Shown here: one piece after another, positions 24,140-32,665 of the stretch
Layout: each line of letters opens with the position of its first letter
Numbering within the stretch: position 1 is the first letter of the stretch
Made by a program: the position numbers and the translations under genes
DNA from: Sulfuricurvum sp. MLSB
GTDB lineage: Bacteria > Campylobacterota > Campylobacteria > Campylobacterales > Sulfurimonadaceae
Direction of reading: 5' to 3'
Assembly (NCBI RefSeq): GCF_000747095.1
Contig: NZ_JQGL01000023.1
Coordinates: 1-39,294, forward strand
Length of the DNA stretch: 39,294 nucleotides
Notes under the pieces: model-generated
The model's database searches: none
The model's input: the letters and a program-made list of their open reading frames with translations, nothing else
What the model was told of the DNA's origin: nothing

Positions 24140-24846
24140 TGACTATTTCAATACAACGTTCACATAACGGTGCACTACAATCCTATAACGTTGAGTTAGA
24201 GAATGTCACGTTGCTAAGTGTTTTGAATCACATTAAAACCAAAATCGACCCGACACTTACTTACGCGCATTCGTGCCGCAGCGGCGTGTGCGGAAGCTGC
24301 GCCGTACGGGTCAACGGGCGTGAAGTGCTGATGTGCGAATACAAGCCCAAGAGCGGCGATTGCGTGGAGCCGATCCGAAACGCCCGCGTCGTCCGCGATC
24401 TCGTCGTCGATTCGGGTCATGTGGAGCGCTTCAATCGCACAGGGAGCGCGTGGAGCGAAGGCTCGCGCGAAGAGAGCGTAAAGGCTGAAGAGATGGAGCG
24501 GATCGAGACGCAAAGCGACTGCATTCTTTGTGCGTCGTGCTACAGCGCCTGCCCGGTCTATGCGGTGAACCCTGACTTTATCGGCCCTTTCGCCCTCACG
24601 CGGGTGTGGCGCTACGTCAACGATCCCCGCGAGCAGGATGCGAGTGCCAAAATGGCCGCCGTCCAAACGAACGGCATCTGGGACTGTATGCTCTGCGGAG
24701 AGTGCGTTCCGGTGTGTCCGCAGGGGATCGCCCCCAAACAAGACATTACGATGCTGCGGACGAAAGCCTCCGTGATGGGGTACCAAGACCCGAATGCGGC
24801 AACCGCGTTCGGCGGCGGATTGGATTTCGGAAGCCCTGTGTTTTAG
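24139..24846 (+). CDS. Fumarate reductase/succinate dehydrogenase iron-sulfur subunit, TfrB/class-E-like
   Basis: The 235-residue subunit carries electrons to the flavoprotein. The N-terminal plant-type ferredoxin fold binds [2Fe-2S] through Cys46, 51, 54 and 66 (CRSGVCGSC...MC). The C-terminal domain has two complete CxxCxxCxxxCP motifs: Cys128/131/134/138 and Cys183/186/189/193. Classical SdhB/FrdB proteins lack the cysteine equivalent to Cys186 and so hold a [3Fe-4S] cluster; its presence here predicts a [4Fe-4S] centre, as in class-E SdhB, TfrB and HdrC proteins. No CCG domain is fused and no membrane anchor gene follows, so the electron donor is unknown. The start overlaps a small ORF stop and lacks a strong SD. 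Confidence 0.88.
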   Translation: MTISIQRSHNGALQSYNVELENVTLLSVLNHIKTKIDPTLTYAHSCRSGVCGSCAVRVNGREVLMCEYKPKSGDCVEPIRNARVVRDLVVDSGHVERFNRTGSAWSEGSREESVKAEEMERIETQSDCILCASCYSACPVYAVNPDFIGPFALTRVWRYVNDPREQDASAKMAAVQTNGIWDCMLCGECVPVCPQGIAPKQDITMLRTKASVMGYQDPNAATAFGGGLDFGSPVF

Positions 24847-24861
24847 GCAATGTTTGGATTG

Positions 24862-24870
24862 TGTTATACT
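24862..24870 (+). promoter_or_regulatory. Extended -10 promoter of yajQ
   Basis: TGTTATACT (TATACT at 24865-24870 with a TGn extension) lies 34 bp upstream of the yajQ ATG, in an AT-rich 58-bp gap after the frdB-like gene. AGGA about seven bases before the start serves as SD. Confidence 0.5.
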
Positions 24871-24904
24871 AATGTTATAAAAAATATTTTTTTAGGACAT
24901 TTGT

Positions 24905-25402
24905 ATGGCATCCGAACACTCTCTCGACATCTCTGCTAAAATCGATCTTCAGGCGTTCAAAGACGCGATAGCCCAAGCCGAAAAAGAGGTGATCGGCCGA
25001 TACGATTTCAAAGGGATCACCTACGAGATCACCTACCGTGAAAAAGAGAAACAGCTCATCCTCCTCGCCTCCAGCGACAACAAACTCGATGCCCTCAAGG
25101 ATATCGTCATCGGCCGTCTGATCAAGCGCGGCCTCTCCTCCAAAGCCCTGAGCGAACTGAAAACCGAAGACGCCAGCGGCGGAACCCGTAAAGCGACCTA
25201 CAAGGTTGTCGATACGATTGAAGCCAAAGAGGCGAAAAAGATCATGGCCGAGATCAAAAACATGAAAACGAAAGCGACCGCCGCGATCGAGGGGGAGCAT
25301 ATCCGCGTCAGATCCAAACAGATCGACGAGCTTCAAAAAATCATGGCGGCGATCAAAGCGATGGAGTGGGAAGCGCCTTTGGTGTTTGACAACTTCCGCT
25401 AA
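24905..25402 (+). CDS. yajQ: YajQ family nucleotide-binding protein
   Basis: YajQ proteins (UPF0234) bind nucleotides; members in other proteobacteria bind cyclic di-GMP and influence transcription. The 165-residue length is standard. Family landmarks are SLDISAKIDLQAFKDAI at the N-terminus, GRYDFKGI, LLASSDNKLDALKDI and a C-terminal VRSKQIDELQKIMAAIK ending LVFDNFR. It has its own likely promoter and is followed after 10 bp by an HTH/coiled-coil gene, so the two probably form an operon. Whether this member binds cyclic di-GMP is not evident from sequence. Confidence 0.94.
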   Translation: MASEHSLDISAKIDLQAFKDAIAQAEKEVIGRYDFKGITYEITYREKEKQLILLASSDNKLDALKDIVIGRLIKRGLSSKALSELKTEDASGGTRKATYKVVDTIEAKEAKKIMAEIKNMKTKATAAIEGEHIRVRSKQIDELQKIMAAIKAMEWEAPLVFDNFR

Positions 25403-25412
25403 TGGAGAACGA

Positions 25413-26018
25413 ATGAAAAAAATGACGATAGCCGAAGCTGCGGAACATTTCAAAGTCTCCAAAGAAGCGATTCACAACCGCATCCGCCGAGGAAGTCTTA
25501 ACTGCATCGTTGAAAACGGCGTGAAGTTTGTCGCCGTAGCGTCGGCCAAAGCATCCGAGTCCGAGGTGAGCGTCGAAGCCGACCGCTATACCCGATACAT
25601 CGAGCAGGAAAACGAACGGCTGCGCGACAAAGTCGACGTACTCGAAAAAGAGACCACCCGCCTGCGGGATCAGCGCGAGCAGATGCTGATCGACGAGCGG
25701 ATCAAAATCGAGCAGGTTTATAAAGAACGCGATGCCCAGCTGCGCAGCGTGCTGCACGTCGTAGCGACGAAGTTTCTATCGCACGCCAATGCCGATGAAG
25801 TGATGGAAGAGGCGATTAACGCCGATGTCGTCGACGTATCGGAAGAAGAGTGGATTTCGCTCAAGGCGTTTTTGAAACTCAAACGGATCAAAGATAAAGA
25901 GAAGAAAAAAATAAAGAGCCGTTTTGAAACGGCCGGCGGAACCGACGAACGCCTCAGCGTCCGCGAGGGGAAAATCTTCTTGAACCCTTCTCGGTTTGAC
26001 TATTCCGATCTGCTCTAA
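25413..26018 (+). CDS. Helix-turn-helix protein with coiled coil
   Basis: The 201-residue protein has an N-terminal DNA-binding HTH of the excisionase/MerR-like kind (TIAEAAEHFKVSKEAIHNRI, residues 4-23, followed by an Arg-rich RRGSL). A long coiled coil follows (about 60-115, EQENERLRDKVDVLEKETTRL and onward), then a C-terminal region unlike any family I know. ATG 25413 is preceded by GGAGA; an in-frame earlier start lies inside yajQ. It is probably a dimeric regulator or nucleoid-associated protein co-transcribed with yajQ. Its final 65 bp are also coding for the convergent helicase C-terminus. Confidence 0.75.
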   Translation: MKKMTIAEAAEHFKVSKEAIHNRIRRGSLNCIVENGVKFVAVASAKASESEVSVEADRYTRYIEQENERLRDKVDVLEKETTRLRDQREQMLIDERIKIEQVYKERDAQLRSVLHVVATKFLSHANADEVMEEAINADVVDVSEEEWISLKAFLKLKRIKDKEKKKIKSRFETAGGTDERLSVREGKIFLNPSRFDYSDLL

Positions 26019-28794
26019 CGCCCTGTTTGGCCCGGTTGAGGTTGTGAAAACAGCTTTGACAGATGCTAAACTCGCTCTGCGGAGGGAGCGGTTTTCCGCA
26101 CGTTTTGCAGCGGGGGACGAAATGGCTCTGTTGCAGCGAGTTTTCGATAAAACGGTTTAATTCCCCTCGGAACGAACGCGCTTTCTCCGCGTCGATAAAA
26201 TAATCTCCCAAACGATACGACAACCACAGATACAGACTGATCTCTTTGATCCGGTCTTCGGCTTCCTGAAGCTCTTCCATCGTGAACGCGTGGCTTCCCA
26301 GATGGCGGGGCGGTATATACGCGATAGGCTTTTTTTGCTCCAGCGCACGTACATAGCGCTCGAATGCCGCCATCACCAGCGGCGATGACGTCGAAAGGGG
26401 TGCCGTCGCGAGGGTATATTTGGTCCTCATATCGAGCTCGTATCGGTCGACGATCAACGAGGCCTCCTGCATCGATTCGAGGTTTGCGGCGCGGAATGGG
26501 CCTTCGAATTTCATGTTCTCGACAAAAAAAGCGACAATGGCTGACAGGGAGCGCTCTTCTAGGATATTCGAGACGAGCATGATGTGATCGAAGTTCGCCA
26601 TGACGTTGAACGGTATTTTGATCGGATCGGGCGCGCCGGTGAACAGCGGGGAAATCTTTTTGAGGATATCGGTACTGAGTGCGCCGACGTGTCCCTTTTC
26701 CGTGAGTCCGTAACGTCCCGAACGCCCGGCGATCTGCTGTACTTCGCTCGGAGTCAGGAGACGCTGATTTTGCCCGTCGAATTTGTCGGCTTTGGAGAAC
26801 AGCAGCGTCTTGATGGGCAAGTTGAGCCCCATGCTGATCGCATCGGTTGCGACGAGGATGTCGGTTTCGCCTTCGCGGAAACGGCGGGCCTCCTCGCGGC
26901 GCACTTCGGGGCTTAGATTGCCGTAGATGACGCTGGTGCGGTAGGTCTTGGAAAGCTGCTGTTTGAGCCGCAGGGCGTTGGCGCGGGTAAAGGCGATAAC
27001 GGCTGTTTTGGGCTCGATCGCATCGATCGGCGTCGGCGTTTTGAGGAGTTCGAGGGGATTTTTACGCTCAAACTCGATGATCTCCAGCGCCTCTCCCAGA
27101 TACTCCGCCAGCGCGACGACCGCTTCGCGGGCGTTTGGGGAACCCGTCATGATGACTGTTTTGGCGGGAGCGCCGATAATGGCGTTCGCCCAGGCCCATC
27201 CACGGTCGCGGTCGCCGATCATCTGTACTTCGTCGATAACGCAGCAATCCACCTCGACGTCGAAATTCAGCATCTCAATCGTGGAGCTGATGTGGGTCGC
27301 GTCCTCATCGATCAGCTGCTCTTCGCCGGTAATCAGCGAGGCATTGACGCCGTGATCGCGCAGGTCTTCGTACCCTTCCAGCGCCAGAAGCCGCAGGGGC
27401 GCAAGGTAGTAGCCTGTTCCCCCCGCTCGCAGATGCTCCATCGCTGTGTAGGTTTTGCCGCTGTTGGTAGGCCCGATGTGCAATACCAGTTTTCGGCGAA
27501 GAGAACGGGCGAGCGGGAAAAGGCTTTTAAAATCGCGCACGGTGCGGGCAAGCAGTTCCTGCCGTTGCCGTCGCAGCAGTTCCCCCGCGATGCGCTGATC
27601 AAAGGCGAAAAGGACCCGGCGGGAGGTTTTTGCGCTGATATGAAACGTCGGTCCCATGTACGGAACGAGCAGTTCGTAGACCATATCCCGAAGCCGCTCT
27701 TCTTCCAGCGCCAGAAGTTTTGAACGTTCGCGGCATTCGTCGATCAGGGTGCTGAGTTCGGAGAAAAAGTGTTTTTCTTCTTCTTCGCCGTGCGCGTCGA
27801 TGACGCTTTGCAGATCGATCGTTTCTTCGCGCCATATCCGGCGGGTGATGTCGCCGATTTCGAGTTGGACGTGCAGGGTGTGTTCGAGCGTTTTGGAACT
27901 CTGCGGAAGCGTCAGCGTTCGGGTGTATTCGATCAGCAGTTCATCTTGCGCATCCACAAACTCAAGCCCTTCGTAAGCCGAAGAGAGAATGCGTTTGAGT
28001 ATCTCCGGCGGGAGGGGAAAATCGGGATAGGCGGCCGAGGGGGGCGCGCTTTTGAGTGCGGTGACGATTTCGTCGCGGCCAAGATAGCGGTGGTTTTCCA
28101 GATTCAGCGAAGCGACAAACAGGTCGGTTTGTTCCTGTTTTTGAGCCGTTAGTGCCGATTTGAGCTCTTCGATCTCGGGGACAAGCGTTTCGGGCGATTC
28201 TTCGTGGAGTCGTTTGTTGTTCAGCGGAAGCGTTTTAAGGACGTGGATTTTGGTAAAGCTCTCCGAACCGAGCGTATAGCGGATGGGGGCGTAGTATTCG
28301 AGGGAATCGTCGTAATCGAATTTCCCCTCGAGCGCCTTTTCGAGCGTCTCGCGTTTGCGGAGATAGCGGATGTGCTCGAGTTTGGTCGCGATTTTCTCGG
28401 GGGTGATTTTGCGGCTGCGGACATCGATGAACGCGGCGTAGAGTTCCCGGCGCTCATCGGCATCAAGAGTGAACGCTTCGAGAAGTTCATCGATTTTTTC
28501 TTCCCGCTCGTGCGGTTTTTCTTTGGGCTTGGGATTGGGGTAGGTTTTTCCTTCGTGTTTGAAAAAATCGACAATCAGCACACGGTTGTCGCTCTCCCCT
28601 TCCGACCACAGGCGGCGGAAGCTCTTAACGAGTGTTGCTTTGTCGGTTGTTCCGTTGAAAATCCCCAGCGTATGGGCCAGCGCGATCAGTGTTTCGGTCG
28701 GGACGCGCTCAATCCCCTCATCAAATCCTTCGTCGCCGAAAAAATGGCGGATGGATTGATTGAGTTTGATCATTTTTTTCTTTTTCTTTGCCAT
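25954..28794 (-). CDS. SUV3-like DEAD/DEAH-box RNA helicase
   Basis: The 946-residue helicase resembles mitochondrial SUV3, an ATP-dependent RNA helicase working with RNA-degrading enzymes. Motif I is HIGPTNSGKTYTA, followed by YYLAPLRLLALEG (Ia), the DEVQ Walker B (motif II), TGSPNA (III), FTRANALRLKQQL, DAISMGLNLP (V) and QQIAGRSGRYG (VI). A zinc-ribbon-like pair CKTCG...CQSC lies near the C-terminus. A bacterial-specific N-terminal region of about 450 residues precedes the motor. The start is placed at ATG 28792-28794 (MAKKKKK); the frame extends 24 codons further without better support. The C-terminus overlaps the convergent HTH gene by 65 bp. Confidence 0.88.
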   Translation of the reverse strand: MAKKKKKMIKLNQSIRHFFGDEGFDEGIERVPTETLIALAHTLGIFNGTTDKATLVKSFRRLWSEGESDNRVLIVDFFKHEGKTYPNPKPKEKPHEREEKIDELLEAFTLDADERRELYAAFIDVRSRKITPEKIATKLEHIRYLRKRETLEKALEGKFDYDDSLEYYAPIRYTLGSESFTKIHVLKTLPLNNKRLHEESPETLVPEIEELKSALTAQKQEQTDLFVASLNLENHRYLGRDEIVTALKSAPPSAAYPDFPLPPEILKRILSSAYEGLEFVDAQDELLIEYTRTLTLPQSSKTLEHTLHVQLEIGDITRRIWREETIDLQSVIDAHGEEEEKHFFSELSTLIDECRERSKLLALEEERLRDMVYELLVPYMGPTFHISAKTSRRVLFAFDQRIAGELLRRQRQELLARTVRDFKSLFPLARSLRRKLVLHIGPTNSGKTYTAMEHLRAGGTGYYLAPLRLLALEGYEDLRDHGVNASLITGEEQLIDEDATHISSTIEMLNFDVEVDCCVIDEVQMIGDRDRGWAWANAIIGAPAKTVIMTGSPNAREAVVALAEYLGEALEIIEFERKNPLELLKTPTPIDAIEPKTAVIAFTRANALRLKQQLSKTYRTSVIYGNLSPEVRREEARRFREGETDILVATDAISMGLNLPIKTLLFSKADKFDGQNQRLLTPSEVQQIAGRSGRYGLTEKGHVGALSTDILKKISPLFTGAPDPIKIPFNVMANFDHIMLVSNILEERSLSAIVAFFVENMKFEGPFRAANLESMQEASLIVDRYELDMRTKYTLATAPLSTSSPLVMAAFERYVRALEQKKPIAYIPPRHLGSHAFTMEELQEAEDRIKEISLYLWLSYRLGDYFIDAEKARSFRGELNRFIENSLQQSHFVPRCKTCGKPLPPQSEFSICQSCFHNLNRAKQGVRADRNSQTEKGSRRFSPRGR

Positions 28795-28878
28795 ACTGAA
28801 AGTGTAGCCTAAATTTATAAGGCTAAAGCCTTTGTAACTTTGATAAACTTTCGCAAAATGATCCACAAAGGGACGGAA

Positions 28879-29187
28879 ATGGCCGATCTGAGCGCCGATG
28901 AATGGACGCAGGAAGAGTATCTGAAAAACAGACGCGAGCTAGAAGCGCAGGGGATCAGGGTGCTGCTGATCGATACGATCCTTAACCCCATCGATGGGAC
29001 CGAAACGGTTCTGTACAGCCCGCCGCTGCTCAAAAACGAGGCTCCCGGAAGCGTATTCGTATTTTACTGCGATACGGGAAAGTCGTCAAAGGAACGGCTG
29101 GGGGAATTTCGGGCCAAATTTCCGAACCACGTGTGCATCAGTCTTCGGGGAGGACGCGGATATTGGCGCAAGAATTTGAGGGTATAG
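28879..29187 (+). CDS. Small rhodanese-like protein
   Basis: The 102-residue protein resembles a rhodanese domain. The segment SVFVFYCDTGKSSKERL places Cys64 in a loop like the CxxGxRS active-site loop of sulfurtransferases, preceded by a hydrophobic strand and followed by a helix and FPNHVCISLRGGRGYW, which matches the usual C-terminal strand-G-G-W pattern. The position normally Arg is Lys68. ATG 28879 is selected over two in-frame ATGs upstream because AAAGGGACGG precedes it. It overlaps the DUF309 gene and heads a tight cluster with it and a nitroreductase. The sulfur acceptor is unknown. Confidence 0.75.
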   Translation: MADLSADEWTQEEYLKNRRELEAQGIRVLLIDTILNPIDGTETVLYSPPLLKNEAPGSVFVFYCDTGKSSKERLGEFRAKFPNHVCISLRGGRGYWRKNLRV

Positions 29188-29504
29188 CCGAGGCTCTGGG
29201 CGCGTTTGCGGTTTCGCTGCAGGAAGGGCGCTACTATGATGCCCACGAAGAGATAGAGAGGCTATGGTATCCGAGGCGTTTTGACGACGATGACGAGGTA
29301 CGGCTGTGGAAAGGGCTGATCAATGCGGCGGTTGCGTTCGAGTTGACGAGGCGGGGACGTCCGAAGCCCTCGGAGACAGCATGGAAGACCTATCTCAAAT
29401 ACCGTCCGCTGAATGACACCCTTGTTACCGTGCATAAAGAACTCTACGTTAGAATAATGAATCTTATTGAACGACAGCGAGGTAAATTATGTCCGAGTTC
29501 TTAG
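29163..29504 (+). CDS. DUF309 domain protein
   Basis: The product of about 113 residues carries the DUF309 signature YYDAHEEIERLWYP (about 24-37) and LINAAVAFELTRRG, all-helical with a conserved His-Glu pair that may bind a metal. The function of the family is not known. The start is probably TTG at 29163, since GGAGG (29149-29153) lies nine bases upstream; an in-frame GTG at 29133 is an alternative that would enlarge the overlap with the rhodanese-like gene. It overlaps the next gene by 16 bp, consistent with coupled translation. Confidence 0.78.
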   Translation: MAQEFEGIAEALGAFAVSLQEGRYYDAHEEIERLWYPRRFDDDDEVRLWKGLINAAVAFELTRRGRPKPSETAWKTYLKYRPLNDTLVTVHKELYVRIMNLIERQRGKLCPSS

Positions 29505-30109
29505 AAGCGATGGCGTTTCGGCACGCCTGTAAACGGTTTGATACGACGAAAAAGATCCCCGAAGATCAGTTCGAATCGATGCTGGAGGTGTGCCGTACCT
29601 CCCCCTCATCCTTCGGGATGGAGCCGTGGAGGCTCATCGTTGTGCGTAACGAAAACCTGCGCAAGGCGCTCAAGCCCTCCTGCTGGAACCAAAATCAGAT
29701 CACCGAGTGTTCGGAGCTGGTGATTTTTACGACGGATAACGACGTTGTCCGCAGCGGAACGCCGTACGTGCGCAAGATGTTCGAACGTCGCGGGCTTCCC
29801 GCCGAAGCGGTCGATATTTACATGGGCGTCTATAAAAACTATCTTGAACCGATCGAATCGGATGAATTGCTGTTGCAAAACTGGACGGCCAAGCAGTGCT
29901 ACATCGCCTGCGCCAACATGATGACCTACGCGGCGACGCTGAAAATCGACAGCTGTCCGATTGAAGGGTTTGACCGTGAGGAGGTCGAGGCGATCCTCGA
30001 TCTTGACGAAGAACGAAGCGTCGCGCTGATCTGTGCGTTCGGTTACCGCGTCAATCCTCAGAGCGAGCAAACACGGCTTCCGATCAATCAGATCATCGAA
30101 TACCGATAA
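29489..30109 (+). CDS. Nitroreductase-family NAD(P)H-dependent FMN oxidoreductase
   Basis: The 206-residue protein belongs to the nitroreductase fold, which uses FMN and NAD(P)H to reduce nitro compounds, quinones or similar substrates. Visible landmarks are the FMN-phosphate-binding RHACKRFDTTK (about 12-22), SPSSFGMEPWRLIVV, and the C-terminal ALICAFGYRV; a segment around CPIEGFDREEVEAIL is typical of the NfsB-like branch. It overlaps the DUF309 gene by 16 bp and is followed after 14 bp by mscS. The physiological substrate is not evident. Confidence 0.9.
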   Translation: MSEFLEAMAFRHACKRFDTTKKIPEDQFESMLEVCRTSPSSFGMEPWRLIVVRNENLRKALKPSCWNQNQITECSELVIFTTDNDVVRSGTPYVRKMFERRGLPAEAVDIYMGVYKNYLEPIESDELLLQNWTAKQCYIACANMMTYAATLKIDSCPIEGFDREEVEAILDLDEERSVALICAFGYRVNPQSEQTRLPINQIIEYR

Positions 30110-30123
30110 AAAAGGGATAGGCC

Positions 30124-30972
30124 ATGTTGCAAAAACTCGAACAGCATGCGGATAAGGTCGAATATTATACGGATTTGATAATCGGCTATGCGACCGAATA
30201 CGGACTGAAAATCCTCGGCGCTCTGGCCATCTTTTTTGTCGGTAAATGGATTATCCAAAAAATGGTGCTGCTGATGCGCCGGGCAATGGAACGCTCAAAC
30301 GTCGACGAGACGCTGATCAGTTTTGCCGGAAACGCGCTGAATGTTGCGCTGATGATCGCGTTGATCGTCGCCGCGGCGAGCAATCTGGGGATCAATACCA
30401 CCTCGTTCGTCGCCGTTTTCGGTGCGGCAGGTCTGGCCATCGGTCTGGCGCTTAAAGACACCCTCTCCAACGTCGGTGCGGCGGTATTGATCATCTTTTT
30501 CCGCCCGTTCAAGGTTGGCGATTTCATCGAAACGTCCGGCGTCATGGGGACGGTAAAAACGATCACCCTTTTTTCGACGACGCTGACGACGACCGACAAC
30601 CGCTCGATCATTATTCCCAACGGAGCCTTGATCGCCGGGAACATCATCAACTACACGGGCAATACGACACGGCGGATCGATATGGTGTTCGACATCGACT
30701 ACAAAGACGATCTGAAGCTCGCCAAAACGGTTATATTGGAGATTTTGCAGGCCCACCCCAAAGTCCTCAAAGAGCCTGAACCTCTGGTGGCCGTCGGTGC
30801 GCTGGCGCAGAATTCGGTACAGCTTCTTGCGCGTCCGTGGGTGAACGTCGACGATTACTGGGACACGATGTTTGAAGTGACCGAAGCGGTCAAAACAGCC
30901 TTTGACAGCAACCGTATTACCGTACCGTTCCCGCAGATGGTGACCCACGTCATACAAGAAGAGAAAAAATAA
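30124..30972 (+). CDS. mscS: Small-conductance mechanosensitive channel MscS
   Basis: MscS opens under membrane tension and releases solutes on hypo-osmotic shock. The 282-residue protein matches E. coli MscS (286) in size. It has an N-terminal region with two membrane helices, the pore-lining TM3 rich in Gly/Ala (FVAVFGAAGLAIGLALKDTLSNVGAAVLI, about 97-125), and the beta domain starting FRPFKVGDFIE with IPNGALIAGNIINYT. The C-terminal alpha-beta domain follows. ATG 30124 has a GGGATAGG upstream. It is last in the plus-strand cluster and ends three bases before the convergent MFS gene. Confidence 0.94.
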   Translation: MLQKLEQHADKVEYYTDLIIGYATEYGLKILGALAIFFVGKWIIQKMVLLMRRAMERSNVDETLISFAGNALNVALMIALIVAAASNLGINTTSFVAVFGAAGLAIGLALKDTLSNVGAAVLIIFFRPFKVGDFIETSGVMGTVKTITLFSTTLTTTDNRSIIIPNGALIAGNIINYTGNTTRRIDMVFDIDYKDDLKLAKTVILEILQAHPKVLKEPEPLVAVGALAQNSVQLLARPWVNVDDYWDTMFEVTEAVKTAFDSNRITVPFPQMVTHVIQEEKK

Positions 30973-30975
30973 CCC

Positions 30976-32073
30976 TTAGCGGCTTCGGGCGTACTGCGCA
31001 AAGCAAAGTGCCGCCGCCGTCGCCGCGATACTCCCTCCGACAAACAAGAATGCGGGGGTGTACTGATACAAAAAGCCTGCCCCGAGCGCCCCGACAAATC
31101 CCCCAAGACCGTACGATATCCCGAAGAAAAACTGCTGCGAGAGCCGTCGTGCGCTGTAGAGATGAAAGAGCAGCGCGATCGCCGAGGAGTGAAACAGGGC
31201 GAAACTGAAGGCGTGAAGCGTCTGGGACGCATAAAGCATCGGAACCGAAGCGGGAAAGAGGGCTACGATCATCCAGCGCAGAGCCGTTATGGCGGCGGTG
31301 ATCTGAAGAAGCCGCAAAAGATTGCCCCGCAGCAGCGGTCCTTGAAAGTAAAACATGACTATTTCGGCGATGACGCCGAAGCTCCAGAGCCACACCGTTG
31401 TCCCCAGCGTCACGCTGTGGTCGGTCGTATAGATCGTAAAAAAGTTGTAAAACGGTCCGAAACTCACCTGCATCAGGAAGAATCCCGCCCACAGCATCTG
31501 GTGATCCGTTATCGAGAATCGGCATCTCTCTTCGCCGCATTCGGAAGGCGGCTCATGCCGCTGCCGAATGCCGATCAGCGCCCCGAAGAGCAGCGTGATC
31601 GCTGCCGCGCCGATCAAAAAATAAATCCCCACGTACGGGCCGCTGAGGTATCGGACGAGCAGAAGCGAGACGGCGATAAATCCGACCGACCCAAACAGCC
31701 GGATACGGCCGTAGCGTTCTTTTCCGATGGTTTCCAAGGCGATCACTTCGATGTAGGGGAGCACCAGCGCAAGTCCGATCCCAAAGAGGATATTGACGAT
31801 CAGAAGGGGCCAGAAATGCTCCAAAGCGGGATAGAACCCCGCCGCCGAAGCGCCCATCAGAAAAAGCGCGGCAAAAAAGGTGCGCTGATCGAGACGGAAC
31901 CCCCGCAGAAACAAAAACGGCAGGACAAACCGCACCAGCGGTGCGGAAGCAAAGACGATCCCGATCTGCATCGGATCGTATCCGATTTGCGAGAGGATTT
32001 TCGGAACGAAGATGATGTGTACCCCGACCAGGGCGAAATAGACAAAATAAAACGAAGCGACTAACGAGGCCAC
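30976..32073 (-). CDS. Major facilitator superfamily transporter (MFS_1-like)
   Basis: The 365-residue protein has about eleven or twelve hydrophobic helices with MFS-type loops such as GKERYGRIRLFGSVGFIAVSLL (about 115-136), a pattern seen in the 3-phenylpropionate/nucleoside-permease-like branch. A shorter second loop GNLLRLLQITAAITALRWMIV resembles the same branch. The start is GTG at 32071-32073, one base after the RDD gene stop, so it is translated with that gene. The substrate cannot be deduced. Confidence 0.85.
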   Translation of the reverse strand: MASLVASFYFVYFALVGVHIIFVPKILSQIGYDPMQIGIVFASAPLVRFVLPFLFLRGFRLDQRTFFAALFLMGASAAGFYPALEHFWPLLIVNILFGIGLALVLPYIEVIALETIGKERYGRIRLFGSVGFIAVSLLLVRYLSGPYVGIYFLIGAAAITLLFGALIGIRQRHEPPSECGEERCRFSITDHQMLWAGFFLMQVSFGPFYNFFTIYTTDHSVTLGTTVWLWSFGVIAEIVMFYFQGPLLRGNLLRLLQITAAITALRWMIVALFPASVPMLYASQTLHAFSFALFHSSAIALLFHLYSARRLSQQFFFGISYGLGGFVGALGAGFLYQYTPAFLFVGGSIAATAAALCFAQYARSR

Positions 32074-32074
32074 G

Positions 32075-32581
32075 TCAGACGTCGCGGATGACGGCGGTGC
32101 CGCTTAATAGGTCGTGTAAAGCCCGTTTGTCTTTGCGGAACACCCCGACGAAAAAGCCGATGACCGATAGGAGAGAGAGGAAATAACCGATAAAACGGAG
32201 CGTTAGTTTCGCATAGGAAGCGGTTTGAAACGTCCGGGAGTCGACAACCCGGGTTCGGGCAAGCTTTTTCCCGGGCGTCTGGCCGCTGTAATGCCACAGT
32301 AGAACATACGTGAGCATGAACAACCCCATTTGGAGGATCGATGCAACCGGATCGGGAGGATTGGTGCGGGCTTTTGGATCGTGCACGAGGACATCCAGCC
32401 CGGTGGCCGTGTGCATCTGATCGTAGCCGAAAAAGGCGCTCACCAGCAGGGAAATAGGCAGGCCGATCATAAAAATATCGGTCATGAACCCTAGCGCGCG
32501 CGGCCAAAACGGAGCATACGCAATCTTAGGCTTGAGAGAATCGGAAGGGTGCTGTTTTTTCTTTAGGGTTTGCCGTCGCAT
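32075..32581 (-). CDS. RDD family membrane protein
   Basis: The protein of about 168 residues contains an RDD domain: the first helix with WPRALGFMTDIFMIGLPI, a second helix, and the closing motif GQTPGKKLARTRVVD before the third helix. RDD proteins are small inner-membrane proteins; some act as ion antiporters. ATG 32579-32581 is chosen; a longer frame exists but includes a TACAAT hexamer (32592-32587) that could be the promoter, which would leave an almost leaderless mRNA. It sits upstream of, and abuts, the MFS gene. The role is unknown. Confidence 0.8.
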   Translation of the reverse strand: MRRQTLKKKQHPSDSLKPKIAYAPFWPRALGFMTDIFMIGLPISLLVSAFFGYDQMHTATGLDVLVHDPKARTNPPDPVASILQMGLFMLTYVLLWHYSGQTPGKKLARTRVVDSRTFQTASYAKLTLRFIGYFLSLLSVIGFFVGVFRKDKRALHDLLSGTAVIRDV

Positions 32582-32665
32582 GCGCAATTGTAGCTTCTTG
32601 TAGTTTAAAACGCACCGGGGACGGATTAAAAACACGTGTTATTACTATTCGTTTACTAACTTGTT

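Noticed and set aside
31162-32064. 300-codon plus-strand open frame opposite the MFS transporter
   Set aside because: Highly charged composition typical of the reverse complement of a membrane protein gene; the MFS frame has clear hydrophobic helices.
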